Positions 26,590-35,333 are shown, numbered from the stretch's first letter. The stretch is 64,000 nucleotides of DNA from Peribacillus sp044761665 (GCF_044761665.1 NZ_JBIWCW010000003.1:62001-126000); one strand, 5' to 3'. Translations and numbers: made by a program. Notes: a model not told the origin generated them from the sequence alone.

Positions 26590-27585
26590 ATGAAAAAAAT
26601 CATTTTCATGGGGGTTATCTGTTTTCTGCTTTTACCTCCAATCACGTTCTCGGAACAGCGATATTCACCAGAAACAATGGAAAAAGACCTTTTAAAAATA
26701 CAGAAAAAGTATCAATTAGAGGTTGAAACAATCGGTAAAACTGAAAAAGGAAAACCAATAAAGGCCGTTAAACTTGGTAAAGGGAAAAAATCGATTCTAA
26801 TGGTCGGTGCCCATCATGGTAGGGAATGGTTAAGTTCCCTTATCCTGATGGCGATGCTGAAAGACTATGCCTCCGCCTATCAAACGGGTAAGCCAATCGG
26901 TGAATTTTCGTCAAACTTATTGGATGAAGTCAGTATCTGGTTCATTCCAATGTTGAATCCTGATGGAGTCCGCATCCAGCAGGGAGATCTTTCCCACTTA
27001 AATGTCTGGGAGAGAGCGTCAGTCTGGAAAATGAACGACTATAGCACAGATTGGTCCCGGTGGAAAGCCAATGCGAAGGGCATTGATTTAAACAGACAAT
27101 ATCCGAGTGGATGGGATGACATCGACAATGAAGCGAAAAGACCCACGTATCAATTTTATAAAGGAAAACGCCCGCTGATGGCAGCGGAAGTGAAAGCCCT
27201 CTCGACCTTCACGAAAAAAGTCGATCCCCTTTTTGCGGTTTCCTACCATACGTCCGGGCGGGAAATATTTTGGCACTATCATAATAAGCATAAGAATATG
27301 GCGAGGGATTATGGGATTGCCAAAAAAGCGGCGGAGATGACAGGGTATGAACTGACGATTCCGGATAAAGAAGCGATTGGCAGTGGCTTTACGGATTGGT
27401 TCATCACTGAGTTTGAACGGCCGGCACTGACCATTGAGCTTAGTTATTTAGTTGAGGAAACGAATCCACCCCTATCCGTATTTCCCGAGGAGTGGAAAAG
27501 AAATCATCAAGTTGGGATCATGCTTGTTAAAGAAGCAAAAGAGCTGAATAACAAGGACGCGGTTATACATAATAAGACTAACTAG
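26590..27585 (+). CDS. Secreted M14 family zinc carboxypeptidase
   Basis: A 331-residue exported metallopeptidase. It has a signal peptide of about 22 residues (KKIIFMGVICFLLLPPITFS) and an M14 catalytic domain: zinc ligands His and Glu in GAHHGREWLS (near 75-79), substrate-binding DLNRQYPSGWDD, the third zinc His in AVSYHTSGRE, and the catalytic Glu in ALTIELSYLVEE near 285. M14 enzymes of bacilli trim either proteins or peptidoglycan stem peptides (gamma-D-glutamyl-diaminopimelate type); the sequence alone does not decide. It is followed after 20 nt by a secreted DUF3889 protein in the same operon. Confidence 0.9.
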   Translation: MKKIIFMGVICFLLLPPITFSEQRYSPETMEKDLLKIQKKYQLEVETIGKTEKGKPIKAVKLGKGKKSILMVGAHHGREWLSSLILMAMLKDYASAYQTGKPIGEFSSNLLDEVSIWFIPMLNPDGVRIQQGDLSHLNVWERASVWKMNDYSTDWSRWKANAKGIDLNRQYPSGWDDIDNEAKRPTYQFYKGKRPLMAAEVKALSTFTKKVDPLFAVSYHTSGREIFWHYHNKHKNMARDYGIAKKAAEMTGYELTIPDKEAIGSGFTDWFITEFERPALTIELSYLVEETNPPLSVFPEEWKRNHQVGIMLVKEAKELNNKDAVIHNKTN

Positions 27586-27605
27586 AAAAGAATGAGGAGG
27601 AAGAA

Positions 27606-27926
27606 ATGAGGAAATTACTGACGTTGATCATGGGATTCATGGTGATCATGCAACTTGCCCCAAGTACCCCGCTTGCTGCCAATCCGGATTATGAGAAATA
27701 TGGAAAGATAGCCATCGCAGTCGTTCAGGCCGATTATCCAGGAGATGATGTGACCGACTATGAATACAAAGGCCGTAAAAAATTGGCCAATAATCAAGTT
27801 GAAGATGACTTTGTATTCCTCGTTGTGGAAAATGGTAAGGAATTTAACGTAATTGTGACGATTCAACATAACCTGAAAAATAATAAACTATTGAGTATGA
27901 AGGTAACCGAACAGAAGAAAAAATAA
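27606..27926 (+). CDS. Secreted DUF3889 family protein
   Basis: A 106-residue exported protein with a signal peptide (RKLLTLIMGFMVIMQLAPSTPLAA) and a compact domain reading PDYEKYGKIAIAVVQADYPGDDVTDYEYKGRKKL, typical of DUF3889 proteins of bacilli. It probably adopts a small alpha-beta fold resembling PepSY-like inhibitor domains; function unknown. It follows the M14 peptidase gene closely, so it could be its inhibitor or chaperone; that is inference. GAGGAGG lies upstream of the ATG. Confidence 0.8.
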   Translation: MRKLLTLIMGFMVIMQLAPSTPLAANPDYEKYGKIAIAVVQADYPGDDVTDYEYKGRKKLANNQVEDDFVFLVVENGKEFNVIVTIQHNLKNNKLLSMKVTEQKKK

Positions 27927-27934
27927 ACACGAGT

Positions 27935-27967
27935 AAAAGCACCTCCGTTTTTCGGGGGTGCTTTTTT
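27935..27967 (+). terminator. Intrinsic terminator after the DUF3889 gene
   Basis: AAAAGCACCTCCG pairs with CGGGGGTGCTTTT (one G-U) around five T residues and ends in a T-run. Confidence 0.9.
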
Positions 27968-28084
27968 CTGGTTTCAGACAATGAGACGACTGAAAACAAA
28001 AGTAATAGAAAGGAGTTTGTTCACAGCGATTGGAGCCTATGTTACATTGAATATAACAAATTTTACCTGTAGTGGAGGTGTAAG

Positions 28085-28876
28085 ATGTCCGATCATTCAC
28101 ATGACGAATTGTTAGCCGGAGGTAATGTATCGAAAGTATTTCGGTCAGGTCATACCGTTAGACGGGATTTAAAGTCCAACAGCGAAAGAATCCATGCCTT
28201 ATTAAAACACCTTGATAAGAAAGGATACGATCATGCCCCTAAGTTCCTTGGTATCGATGAAAATGAAAGAGAAATTCTATCATTCATCGAAGGGGAAGCT
28301 GGTCATTATCCCTTGAAAAAATATATGTGGTCAGATGAAAACTTACAGGGGATTGCGAAAATGCTCCGTCTCTATCATGATGCTGTCATTGACTTTCCCT
28401 TTGACGATAGTTGGCGACCAATAGACCATACCCCACAACATAGGGAGGTGTTATGTCATAACGACTTTGCCATGTACAACATCATTTTTCAAAACGGAAG
28501 ACCGATGGGCATTATTGATTTTGATGAAGCCGGACCTGGTCCACGGATTTGGGACATCGCTTATACGCTTTACACCAGTGTTCCATTAAGTAGATTTTAT
28601 CTTGATGAAACAGGCGGGAAAATGAATTACCAGTCAGATCAAGACGCTCACCGGATAAAAAACAGGGTTGCTTTGTTTTTTGACTCATACGGTGAGGATG
28701 TTGCCGGAAATTATATCGAAATGGTCCTGCTGCGCTTAGAAGGATTATGTAAAACCATCACAAGAAGAGCGAATGAAGGTGATCCAGCATTTCAAAAGAT
28801 GGTGGATGAAGGGCACCTTGAACATTATCGGGACGATATCACTTTCATTTCTGAGCATAGGAATGAATGGGCTTGA
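28085..28876 (+). CDS. Aminoglycoside phosphotransferase-like kinase (APH family)
   Basis: A 263-residue small-molecule kinase of the APH/choline kinase fold. The catalytic loop is HNDFAMYNIIF near residue 125 (Asp as base) and the metal-binding segment is GIIDFDEAGPGPRIWDIA near 145. An N-terminal lobe with GGNVSKVFRSGHTVRR provides the nucleotide site. Such free-standing bacilli genes are annotated as phosphotransferases without known substrate; antibiotic resistance cannot be inferred. GGAGGTG precedes the ATG. The radical SAM gene follows after 108 nt, possibly co-transcribed, but the two have no obvious functional link. Confidence 0.85.
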   Translation: MSDHSHDELLAGGNVSKVFRSGHTVRRDLKSNSERIHALLKHLDKKGYDHAPKFLGIDENEREILSFIEGEAGHYPLKKYMWSDENLQGIAKMLRLYHDAVIDFPFDDSWRPIDHTPQHREVLCHNDFAMYNIIFQNGRPMGIIDFDEAGPGPRIWDIAYTLYTSVPLSRFYLDETGGKMNYQSDQDAHRIKNRVALFFDSYGEDVAGNYIEMVLLRLEGLCKTITRRANEGDPAFQKMVDEGHLEHYRDDITFISEHRNEWA

Positions 28877-28984
28877 AATTCAAGCTATTCAAGGTCATCA
28901 TGAACTTTTCATTGCATTTATGAGGAAGGAACAAGTATAGTTAATAACAGGTTAAATACAGCAAGATTTTAGGGGAATTCGATA

Positions 28985-29866
28985 ATGAGAAAGTTTAAAA
29001 AAGTGTACGTTGAAATAACGAACATATGTAATCTGAAGTGTAATTTTTGTCCGAGTTCTAGTTTGCAGAGAACATTGAAATTTATGGATCCTGAAGGTTT
29101 TACCCACGTAATCGAGAAGATAAAACCACATACCGACCATATATACTTCCATCTGATGGGTGAACCATTTTTAAATAAAGATTTGGGTACGTTCCTGGAT
29201 ATTAGCGCCGAAAATGACCTGAAAGTGAATATTACGACAAATGGCACGTTGATTCAAAAGGTGAAGGATAAGCTTCTGGCCAAAAAAGCCCTTCGTCAGG
29301 TGAATATCTCCCTTCATAGTTTTGAAGCGAATGATACCAATAATAGCCTAGAAACGTATGTCAGCAATATAACCGATTTTATTAACGAGGCAAACGCAAC
29401 CAGCGAAGTGATCTGTGCAATCCGACTATGGAATATGGACTCGGATGAACTTAAAGCGAGTAATGGATTGAACGATGACATTCTCTCGATGTTGGAAGAG
29501 AAGTTGTCATTGGATATTCGTTTAAGTGAAGCCCTTCAGGAAAAGAATAATATCAAACTGAAGGACCGGGTTTATATCAATATGGCGGAAAAATTCGAGT
29601 GGCCGGAACTCGACCGCGATATCATTGATGAAAATATATTCTGCTATGCATTGAGAGACCAGCTAGGCATTTTAGTGGATGGTACGGTAGTGCCTTGTTG
29701 CCTGGATAGTGAAGGAAAGATCCCACTTGGGAATATTTTCGAGTCATCCTTAGAAGAAATTCTTGATGGTGAACGGGCGAAGAACATGTATGACGGTTTT
29801 TCGAGAAGATGTGCGGTTGAAGAGCTTTGTAAACGATGTGGCTATGCAAAACGCCACAAAAAATAA
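28985..29866 (+). CDS. Radical SAM/SPASM enzyme of unknown substrate
   Basis: A 293-residue radical SAM protein. The [4Fe-4S] cluster motif is CNLKCNFC (CX3CX2C) near residues 14-21, with MGEPFLNKDL as the SAM-binding GE motif. The C-terminal part from about residue 215 has Cys residues in FCYALRD, VPCCLDSEGKIPLGNI and RRCAVEELCKRCGYAKR, which is the SPASM-type arrangement for an auxiliary cluster. SPASM enzymes often modify peptides or sugars. No short precursor-peptide gene, transporter or protease is adjacent, so the substrate is open. AGGGGAAT lies upstream of the ATG, and a terminator follows. Confidence 0.88.
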   Translation: MRKFKKVYVEITNICNLKCNFCPSSSLQRTLKFMDPEGFTHVIEKIKPHTDHIYFHLMGEPFLNKDLGTFLDISAENDLKVNITTNGTLIQKVKDKLLAKKALRQVNISLHSFEANDTNNSLETYVSNITDFINEANATSEVICAIRLWNMDSDELKASNGLNDDILSMLEEKLSLDIRLSEALQEKNNIKLKDRVYINMAEKFEWPELDRDIIDENIFCYALRDQLGILVDGTVVPCCLDSEGKIPLGNIFESSLEEILDGERAKNMYDGFSRRCAVEELCKRCGYAKRHKK

Positions 29867-29878
29867 ATGGTAGTGAGT

Positions 29879-29917
29879 TAATCCCACGGAGATATACTTC
29901 GTGGGATTTTATTTTAT
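29879..29917 (+). terminator. Intrinsic terminator after the radical SAM gene
   Basis: AATCCCACG pairs with CGTGGGATT around a 10-base loop, followed by TTATTTTATT. Confidence 0.85.
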
Positions 29918-30050
29918 TGATTATTCAGAATATTATTGTTTTTTGAAAATGTACGTGTTAGAATGTTCTCTATTATCAGTGAAGGCAATACTTCATAATT
30001 AATGAAAAAAAGTATATAATTCATTTTTTGCCAATGAAGGGAAGGGTTTT

Positions 30051-30893
30051 ATGGATGTTCAGCTAAAAGCTAAGGAGATATTCCCGTCATTATCGTCAGG
30101 GCAAAAAAAAGTGGCAAAATACTTATTGAGCCATTCGCATATCTTTGCGGTCAGCTCAGCTCAAACATTAGGTAAGGAGATAGGCGTGAGTGAGACGACG
30201 ATCATACGCTTTTCTTACTCATTGGGGTTGAGCGGATTTGCTGAACTTCAAAAACTGATTCGAAATCAGCTCATATTCGAGAGTAGTAGCTTGAATGAAT
30301 ATCATTCTTCTAAACTGGAAGTCGCAAATCAGCCCAACTTCATGGCACAAGTGATGGAACAAGATATCATGAGCATAAAAAAGACCATAAATAATCTGTC
30401 GAATGATAATTTTACAAAAGCGGTGGATAAAATTGTTGTAGCCGATAGTGTTTTAATATCAGGACACCGTTTATCCTTTTCAGCGGCACATTGGTTAACG
30501 TTCACACTTAGGCTAGTGAAGGATGATGTTCAATTATATAGACCGGATACAGACGATATTTTTTTACAACTGAATAAAATGACAGAAAATTCCGTATTTA
30601 TAGCGATATCCTTTCAGCGCTATGTGAAAGAAACGGTGAAAATTACAGAAATGGCAAAACAGGCCGGGGCATTTGTAATTGGCATTACGGATTCCGATTT
30701 GGCACCAATTGCTGAATATGCGGATGTATTATTACCGGTTTCAACGCCTAGGACGTCGACCATCGATACGGCACCTGTATTATTTTCTTTATTAAACAGT
30801 TTAGTAGCGGGTGTCTCGATTAAGAATGAAAAGAAAATTAAAGAAAGAAATACCAAATATGACGCATATAATCAGGATGATTTTTTCTTTTGA
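30051..30893 (+). CDS. MurR/RpiR family transcriptional regulator
   Basis: A 280-residue regulator with an N-terminal HTH_6 domain (residues about 1-77, with SSAQTLGKEIGVSETTIIRFSYSLGLSGF as the recognition region) and a C-terminal SIS domain (about 125-260, with VLISGHRLSFSAAHWLTF and FIAISFQRYVKETVKI). SIS domains usually bind phosphosugars, but RpiR proteins also control amino-acid genes. It starts the operon with the M20 hydrolase, GNAT and racemase; its stop codon lies 14 nt before the M20 start, so it is probably the local, autoregulated controller. Confidence 0.9.
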   Translation: MDVQLKAKEIFPSLSSGQKKVAKYLLSHSHIFAVSSAQTLGKEIGVSETTIIRFSYSLGLSGFAELQKLIRNQLIFESSSLNEYHSSKLEVANQPNFMAQVMEQDIMSIKKTINNLSNDNFTKAVDKIVVADSVLISGHRLSFSAAHWLTFTLRLVKDDVQLYRPDTDDIFLQLNKMTENSVFIAISFQRYVKETVKITEMAKQAGAFVIGITDSDLAPIAEYADVLLPVSTPRTSTIDTAPVLFSLLNSLVAGVSIKNEKKIKERNTKYDAYNQDDFFF

Positions 30894-30907
30894 AGGGGGA
30901 GATGGAA

Positions 30908-32059
30908 ATGGATATTACACAATCACTTGTTAAATTAAGACCACGCATCATCGAGATATTTGACCATTTGCATGCAAATCCTGAAACGAGCTGGTATGAA
31001 GTGAATACAACTTCTTTCATTACTGACATTTTAATAGAGAATCAATGCACGGTGACAACCTTTGCCGATTGTACTGGCGTAATTGGGGAGATGGGGGAAG
31101 GTAGTTTTACGGTTGGGCTACGTTCGGATATTGATGCACTGTGGCAAGAAGTGCATGATACCTTCCAGGCCAATCATTCCTGTGGTCACGATGGGCATAT
31201 GACTTTGGCAATAGGCGTTTTCCTGGTTTTGAAGGAAATGAATTTTCAACCAAATGGGAAATTGAAATTCATTTTTCAGCCCGCTGAAGAAAAAGGAACG
31301 GGTGCCTTAAAGATGATCGAAGAAAAAGTTGTCGATGATATGGATTATCTATATGGCGTACACCTAAGGCCAGCTGAAGAAGTGAGTGATGGTCAGGCAT
31401 CACCTGCCATCGTTCATGGTGCAGCACAGTTCATAAAAGGACAAATTATCGGAACGGATGCACATGGTGCAAGGCCTCATCAAGGTCAAAACGCGATTGA
31501 AATAGGAGCTTCATTCGTCACAATGCTAAACAATATCCACCTTAATCCCTCCGTCCCTTATTCCGTAAAAATGACGCAATTTTCTGCAGGTGGAGAAAGC
31601 TCGAACATCATTCCAGGCAAAGCTACTTTTTCACTGGACTTACGCGCTCAGAAAAATGAAATCATGAAGGACTTAACATCGAGAGTGAAAAAGATTGCAG
31701 AAGCATTGGCCCATACCCATGGTGTTGAAATCAATCTGGAGTCAAACGGATATGTAGCGGCTGCACATGTCAACGAACAAGCCCAAGCGATCATGGCCGA
31801 GGCCATTTCAGATACATTGGGCATAGAAAACATGGTTCCCCCTGTCATTACGACGGGAGGAGAGGACTTTCATTTTTATACCTTGAAGAAACCCAATATA
31901 AAAGCAACGATGCTCGGATTGGGTTGTGGCTTAACACCAGGCCTGCATCATCCGCTTATGACCTTCAATAAAGAAGCATTGCTTTCTGGAATCGAAATTT
32001 TAACGAAAGCCATCCTTCTTACTTTTGATAAACATGGAGAAGGGGACCACCATGAGTAA
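30908..32059 (+). CDS. M20 family N-acyl-amino-acid hydrolase
   Basis: A zinc amidohydrolase of 383 residues in the M20D peptidase family. Visible ligands are RSDIDAL, the His pair in NHSCGHDGHM, PAEEKGTGA with the catalytic Glu-Glu, YGVHLRP, and the late HH segment GLHHPLMTFN. These enzymes remove acyl groups from N-acyl amino acids. In this operon, with a GNAT acyltransferase and an enolase-superfamily N-acylamino-acid racemase, the likely role is to release the L-amino acid from its N-succinyl or other N-acyl derivative. The start at 30908 has AGGGGGAG 6 nt upstream. The last eight nucleotides overlap the GNAT gene. Confidence 0.9.
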   Translation: MDITQSLVKLRPRIIEIFDHLHANPETSWYEVNTTSFITDILIENQCTVTTFADCTGVIGEMGEGSFTVGLRSDIDALWQEVHDTFQANHSCGHDGHMTLAIGVFLVLKEMNFQPNGKLKFIFQPAEEKGTGALKMIEEKVVDDMDYLYGVHLRPAEEVSDGQASPAIVHGAAQFIKGQIIGTDAHGARPHQGQNAIEIGASFVTMLNNIHLNPSVPYSVKMTQFSAGGESSNIIPGKATFSLDLRAQKNEIMKDLTSRVKKIAEALAHTHGVEINLESNGYVAAAHVNEQAQAIMAEAISDTLGIENMVPPVITTGGEDFHFYTLKKPNIKATMLGLGCGLTPGLHHPLMTFNKEALLSGIEILTKAILLTFDKHGEGDHHE

Positions 32060-32846
32060 TGAATTATTTATCAAATCGTTATCAACATTAAAAGAATTAC
32101 AAGAGGTGCAGCAACTAGAAACGCTTGTATGGGGCATGGATAGTATTCCCACCCATCAGACGCTGACAGCAGTCAAGAACGGAGGGATTGTTTTAGGCGG
32201 TTATATCAACGATCAGTTAGTGGGCTTTCAATACAGCTTCCCTGGATTTAAGGATGGAAAGGTCTTTCTTTGCTCGCATTTGTTGGCTATCCACCCGGAT
32301 TATCAGAAGAAGGGATACGGAAAGTTGTTGAAGCTGGCCCAGAGAGAGGAAGCACGTAAAAAAGGCTACGATTTAATTTCTTGGACATACGATCCGTTGG
32401 AAAGCGTGAATGCCCATTTAAATATCGGAAAACTTAAGGCGATTTGCCGCACCTATATGGAAGATTGCTACGGCAAGCTTGAAGGCTCTCTTAATGAAGG
32501 GCTCTCTACTGATCGTTTTATGGTGGAATGGTATATCAATCAAGATAATCAAAAGGATCAGGAGTTACATCGTCAGGTGACGCATCTCGTAACGATTGAA
32601 AAGGATGAACAAGGTTTTCCTTTCATCAAAGACTATTGGCTGGATACATATGAAGAGGTGATAGCCATCCCTATACCAACAGAGATACAAAAAATCAAAA
32701 AAGAAAGTCTTTCGTTGGCAATGGATTGGCGTTCCAAAACACGTGAGATATTCCAGGCCCTTTTTGCCAAGGGTTATGTAGTAGTCGGGATTGAACGGAA
32801 CAAAGAGGATAATATCCAACATTACATCTTAAAAAAACAGAATTGA
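32052..32846 (+). CDS. GNAT N-acyltransferase, candidate D-amino-acid N-succinyltransferase
   Basis: A 264-residue acyltransferase of the GNAT superfamily. The acyl-CoA binding loop reads LLAIHPDYQKKGYGKLLKLAQREEA near residues 87-107, and DLISWTYDPLESVNAHLNIGKL follows, a segment seen in the larger GNAT proteins of this type. In the Geobacillus pathway described for N-succinylamino-acid racemase, a GNAT enzyme succinylates D-amino acids; this gene sits next to the racemase and an M20 hydrolase in the same way, so that role is inferred. ATG at 32052 overlaps the end of the hydrolase gene, with AAGGGG 6 nt upstream. Confidence 0.85.
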   Translation: MSNELFIKSLSTLKELQEVQQLETLVWGMDSIPTHQTLTAVKNGGIVLGGYINDQLVGFQYSFPGFKDGKVFLCSHLLAIHPDYQKKGYGKLLKLAQREEARKKGYDLISWTYDPLESVNAHLNIGKLKAICRTYMEDCYGKLEGSLNEGLSTDRFMVEWYINQDNQKDQELHRQVTHLVTIEKDEQGFPFIKDYWLDTYEEVIAIPIPTEIQKIKKESLSLAMDWRSKTREIFQALFAKGYVVVGIERNKEDNIQHYILKKQN

Positions 32847-32859
32847 GTGGGGAATATAC

Positions 32860-33969
32860 ATGAAAATAAAAGAAGTGCGTTTACGTCATTTGAATATGGA
32901 TTTAATTGCGCCATTCACAACGAGCTTCGGTACGTTTGTAGATAAAGAATTTATCTTGGTGGAAGTGAAAAATGAAGCGGGATTATCGGGATGGGCCGAA
33001 TCCGTGGCGTTTGCCGCTCCTTGGTATAACGAGGAAACCATTAAAACGAACTGGACGATGCTGGAGGATTTCCTGATTCCGCTTGTGTTGGATAAAGAAA
33101 TAGAACATCCAGGTGAAGTGGCTGAACTATTTGCCCACATCCGAAAAAATAATATGGCCAAATCGGCTATCGAGGGAGCTATATGGGATCTTTATGCTAA
33201 AGACAAGAATATCCCGTTGAGTACAGCTCTAGGTGGGGAACTGGAAAAGATTGATGTTGGCATTAGTATCGGTATCCAAAAAACAGTTCCCGACCTGCTG
33301 GACAAAATCGAAAAGGGACTGAAAGATGGTTATAAACGGATCAAGATTAAAATTCAGCCAGACTGGGATGTCGATGTGATCAGGGAAGTACGCAATCGCT
33401 ATCCGGATGTACCGATCATGGCGGATGCGAACTCGGCTTATCGCTTGAAGGATATCGAGTTACTGAAACAACTCGACCAATTCGACTTAATGATGATTGA
33501 ACAGCCATTGTCATCGGATGATATTGTCGATCATGCGACATTACAAGCAAGTATCACGACACCGATTTGTCTGGATGAAAGCATTCATTCCGTAGAAGAT
33601 GCCAGAAAAGCACTGGACTTGGGTAGCTGCAAAATCATCAATATCAAAATTGGCAGAGTGGGCGGTTTATCGGAAGCAAAAAAAATCCATGATTTATGTA
33701 AAGAGAGAAATGTGCCTGTATGGTGTGGGGGCATGTTGGAATCAGGTGTGGGGCGTGCTCATAATATCGCATTGACCACACTTGATAATTTTACAATGCC
33801 TGGTGATACAGCCGCTTCTGCGAACTATTGGCATAAAGACATCATCAAACCTGAAGTGACAGTAGAAGATGGCGTCATCCATGTTCCGAAGACGGCTGGT
33901 ATTGGTTATGAAGTGGACACTTCCATTGTCGACGAATTCACGTCATATAGTAAACGCTACACAAAATAA
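32860..33969 (+). CDS. N-acylamino-acid racemase of the enolase superfamily (MenC/NSAR type)
   Basis: A 369-residue enolase-superfamily enzyme. It has the KxK base motif in KRIKIKIQPDWD, metal ligands Asp in MADANSAY, Glu in MMIEQPL and Asp in CLDES, and the opposing Lys in IINIKIGRVGG. This is the o-succinylbenzoate synthase / N-succinylamino-acid racemase group. With no menaquinone genes nearby and with a GNAT and an M20 hydrolase beside it, racemisation of N-acyl-amino acids is the better reading than MenC. It begins 13 nt after the GNAT gene. A 13-nt inverted repeat follows before the transporter gene. Confidence 0.9.
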   Translation: MKIKEVRLRHLNMDLIAPFTTSFGTFVDKEFILVEVKNEAGLSGWAESVAFAAPWYNEETIKTNWTMLEDFLIPLVLDKEIEHPGEVAELFAHIRKNNMAKSAIEGAIWDLYAKDKNIPLSTALGGELEKIDVGISIGIQKTVPDLLDKIEKGLKDGYKRIKIKIQPDWDVDVIREVRNRYPDVPIMADANSAYRLKDIELLKQLDQFDLMMIEQPLSSDDIVDHATLQASITTPICLDESIHSVEDARKALDLGSCKIINIKIGRVGGLSEAKKIHDLCKERNVPVWCGGMLESGVGRAHNIALTTLDNFTMPGDTAASANYWHKDIIKPEVTVEDGVIHVPKTAGIGYEVDTSIVDEFTSYSKRYTK

Positions 33970-33982
33970 GCAAGCAAGAAGG

Positions 33983-34032
33983 AATGGCACTCAAGCTTCA
34001 GTGTTCGAAAACTGAAGCTCGGGTGTTCATTA
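33983..34032 (+). terminator. Hairpin between the racemase and transporter genes
   Basis: CACTCAAGCTTCAGT pairs with ACTGAAGCTCGGGTG (with G-U pairs). The tail (TTCATTACAC) is not a true T-run, so it may be a weak terminator or an attenuating or mRNA-stabilising structure inside the operon. Confidence 0.5.
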
Positions 34033-34102
34033 CACTAAAAATGGGTCAATCTCCATGTGAATTAAATTGTCGGAATAATCATAAAATTAAGGTGGACTTC
34101 CT

Positions 34103-35179
34103 ATGAAAAACAGTATTAATTTAGCTGGTGCATATATTGGGATTATTATTGGGGCAGGATTTGCTTCAGGTCAAGAAGTGTTGCAATTCTTCACGAGCTT
34201 TGGAATTTACAGTGTAGCGGGAATTATCGTCGCGACTGTATTATTTGCATTCCTCGGGATGCAAGTGACAGAATTGGGATGCACTCTTCAAACACGTTCG
34301 CATAAAAGCATCATCGATCACTTATGCGGCCGGTATTTAGGTAGAGTTGTCGATGTAATCATTACCTTTTTCCTGTTTGGTGTTACCGTGATCATGATTG
34401 CTGGTTCAGGTTCCATTTTTGAAGAGCAATTTGGCATTCCAAGTATCGTTGGCGCCGCAATCATGACGGTTCTCACCATTGGGACTCTCCTGCTTAAGGT
34501 TGATAAAATCATGTCGATCATCAGTGCCGTCACGCCATTTTTATTTATCATCATGATCATTGTTGCTGGTTATGCATTCTTTACATCCGATCTTCATTTT
34601 AGAGAAATCATGACTTCATCTAGTAAAGAAACGGCTGCAGCAGGAAATTGGATGATGGGCTCATTGCTGTATGTTTCCTATAATATTACGGCTGGAATCG
34701 CGATGTTAGCCGTAATGGGTGGCACGATGAAAAGTAAGAAAGAAGCGGGAGTTGGTGGGATTTTAGGTGGAATCGGTTTAGGAATCCTATTATTCTTGAT
34801 TAATATGGGAATGATGTCCGACTTAAAAGGCATTGAAGGAGTAAGCATGCCTACTCTTTACTTGGCAAATGAAATCTCGCCTTGGTTGGGGAATATTTTA
34901 TCCTTAGTCCTTTTAGGCATGATTTATAACACGTCAGTTGGGATGCTTTATGCATTTACGGCTAGGCTGGTACCGTCTGAAACAAGGAACTTTAAAATTT
35001 CGGTTATTGTCGTAGGAATTCTCGCATTTCTGGCCAGCTTTGTTGGTTTCATTAAATTGGTTGGAACCGTTTATCCGTTAACAGGGTATTTAGGTTTTGT
35101 CATCATTGCAGCGCTTATCGTTTCATGGGTACGCTCAAAAACGAAAAAACAGGCATTGCATGCGGAAATAGCAAAGTAA
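34103..35179 (+). CDS. YkvI-type polytopic membrane protein, possible amino-acid transporter
   Basis: A 358-residue integral membrane protein with about ten spans. The N-terminus reads INLAGAYIGIIIGAGFASGQEVLQFF, with a broken first helix (GAGFASGQE) resembling the substrate-binding helix of LeuT-fold amino-acid transporters. It matches the YkvI family of bacilli as I recall it. The position behind the D-amino-acid conversion genes suggests transport of the substrate or product; this is inference. The GG-rich ribosome binding site (AAGGTGG) and two downstream terminators mark the end of the unit. Confidence 0.8.
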   Translation: MKNSINLAGAYIGIIIGAGFASGQEVLQFFTSFGIYSVAGIIVATVLFAFLGMQVTELGCTLQTRSHKSIIDHLCGRYLGRVVDVIITFFLFGVTVIMIAGSGSIFEEQFGIPSIVGAAIMTVLTIGTLLLKVDKIMSIISAVTPFLFIIMIIVAGYAFFTSDLHFREIMTSSSKETAAAGNWMMGSLLYVSYNITAGIAMLAVMGGTMKSKKEAGVGGILGGIGLGILLFLINMGMMSDLKGIEGVSMPTLYLANEISPWLGNILSLVLLGMIYNTSVGMLYAFTARLVPSETRNFKISVIVVGILAFLASFVGFIKLVGTVYPLTGYLGFVIIAALIVSWVRSKTKKQALHAEIAK

Positions 35180-35211
35180 TAGCAGCAAGAGTTCAAATTT
35201 CTATATTTCTT

Positions 35212-35241
35212 AACACTTTCACTCTTGAGGGTGTTTTTTTC
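35212..35241 (+). terminator. Intrinsic terminator after the YkvI-type gene
   Basis: AACACTTTC pairs with GAGGGTGTT (with G-U pairs) around ACTCTT and is followed by a T-run. Confidence 0.75.
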
Positions 35242-35258
35242 TGTGTGCGAATGACCTT

Positions 35259-35292
35259 TAAGGCGGAACAAAGCATTTTTCCGCCTTTTTTT
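35259..35292 (+). terminator. Second intrinsic terminator, overlapping the spoVR promoter
   Basis: AAGGCGGA pairs with TCCGCCTT and is followed by a T-run. Its right arm and T-tail lie between the -35 and -10 boxes of the candidate sigma-E promoter of spoVR. Confidence 0.85.
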
Positions 35293-35300
35293 CATACATT
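35273..35300 (+). promoter_or_regulatory. Candidate sigma-E promoter of spoVR
   Basis: The -10 box CATACATT at 35293-35300 fits the sigma-E consensus CATACAnT exactly. GCATTTT at 35273-35279 fits the -35 consensus (KMATATT) with one mismatch, and the spacer is 13 nt. spoVR of B. subtilis is a mother-cell sigma-E gene, which agrees. Confidence 0.7.
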
Positions 35301-35333
35301 AGACTAAAGACAGAAGACATGGGGGGATATCGG

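Noticed and set aside
32860..33969. Reading of the enolase-superfamily gene as menC (menaquinone synthesis)
   Set aside because: No men genes are near, while an N-acyl hydrolase and GNAT gene are; the context favours an N-acylamino-acid racemase. The sequence motifs alone do not separate the two.
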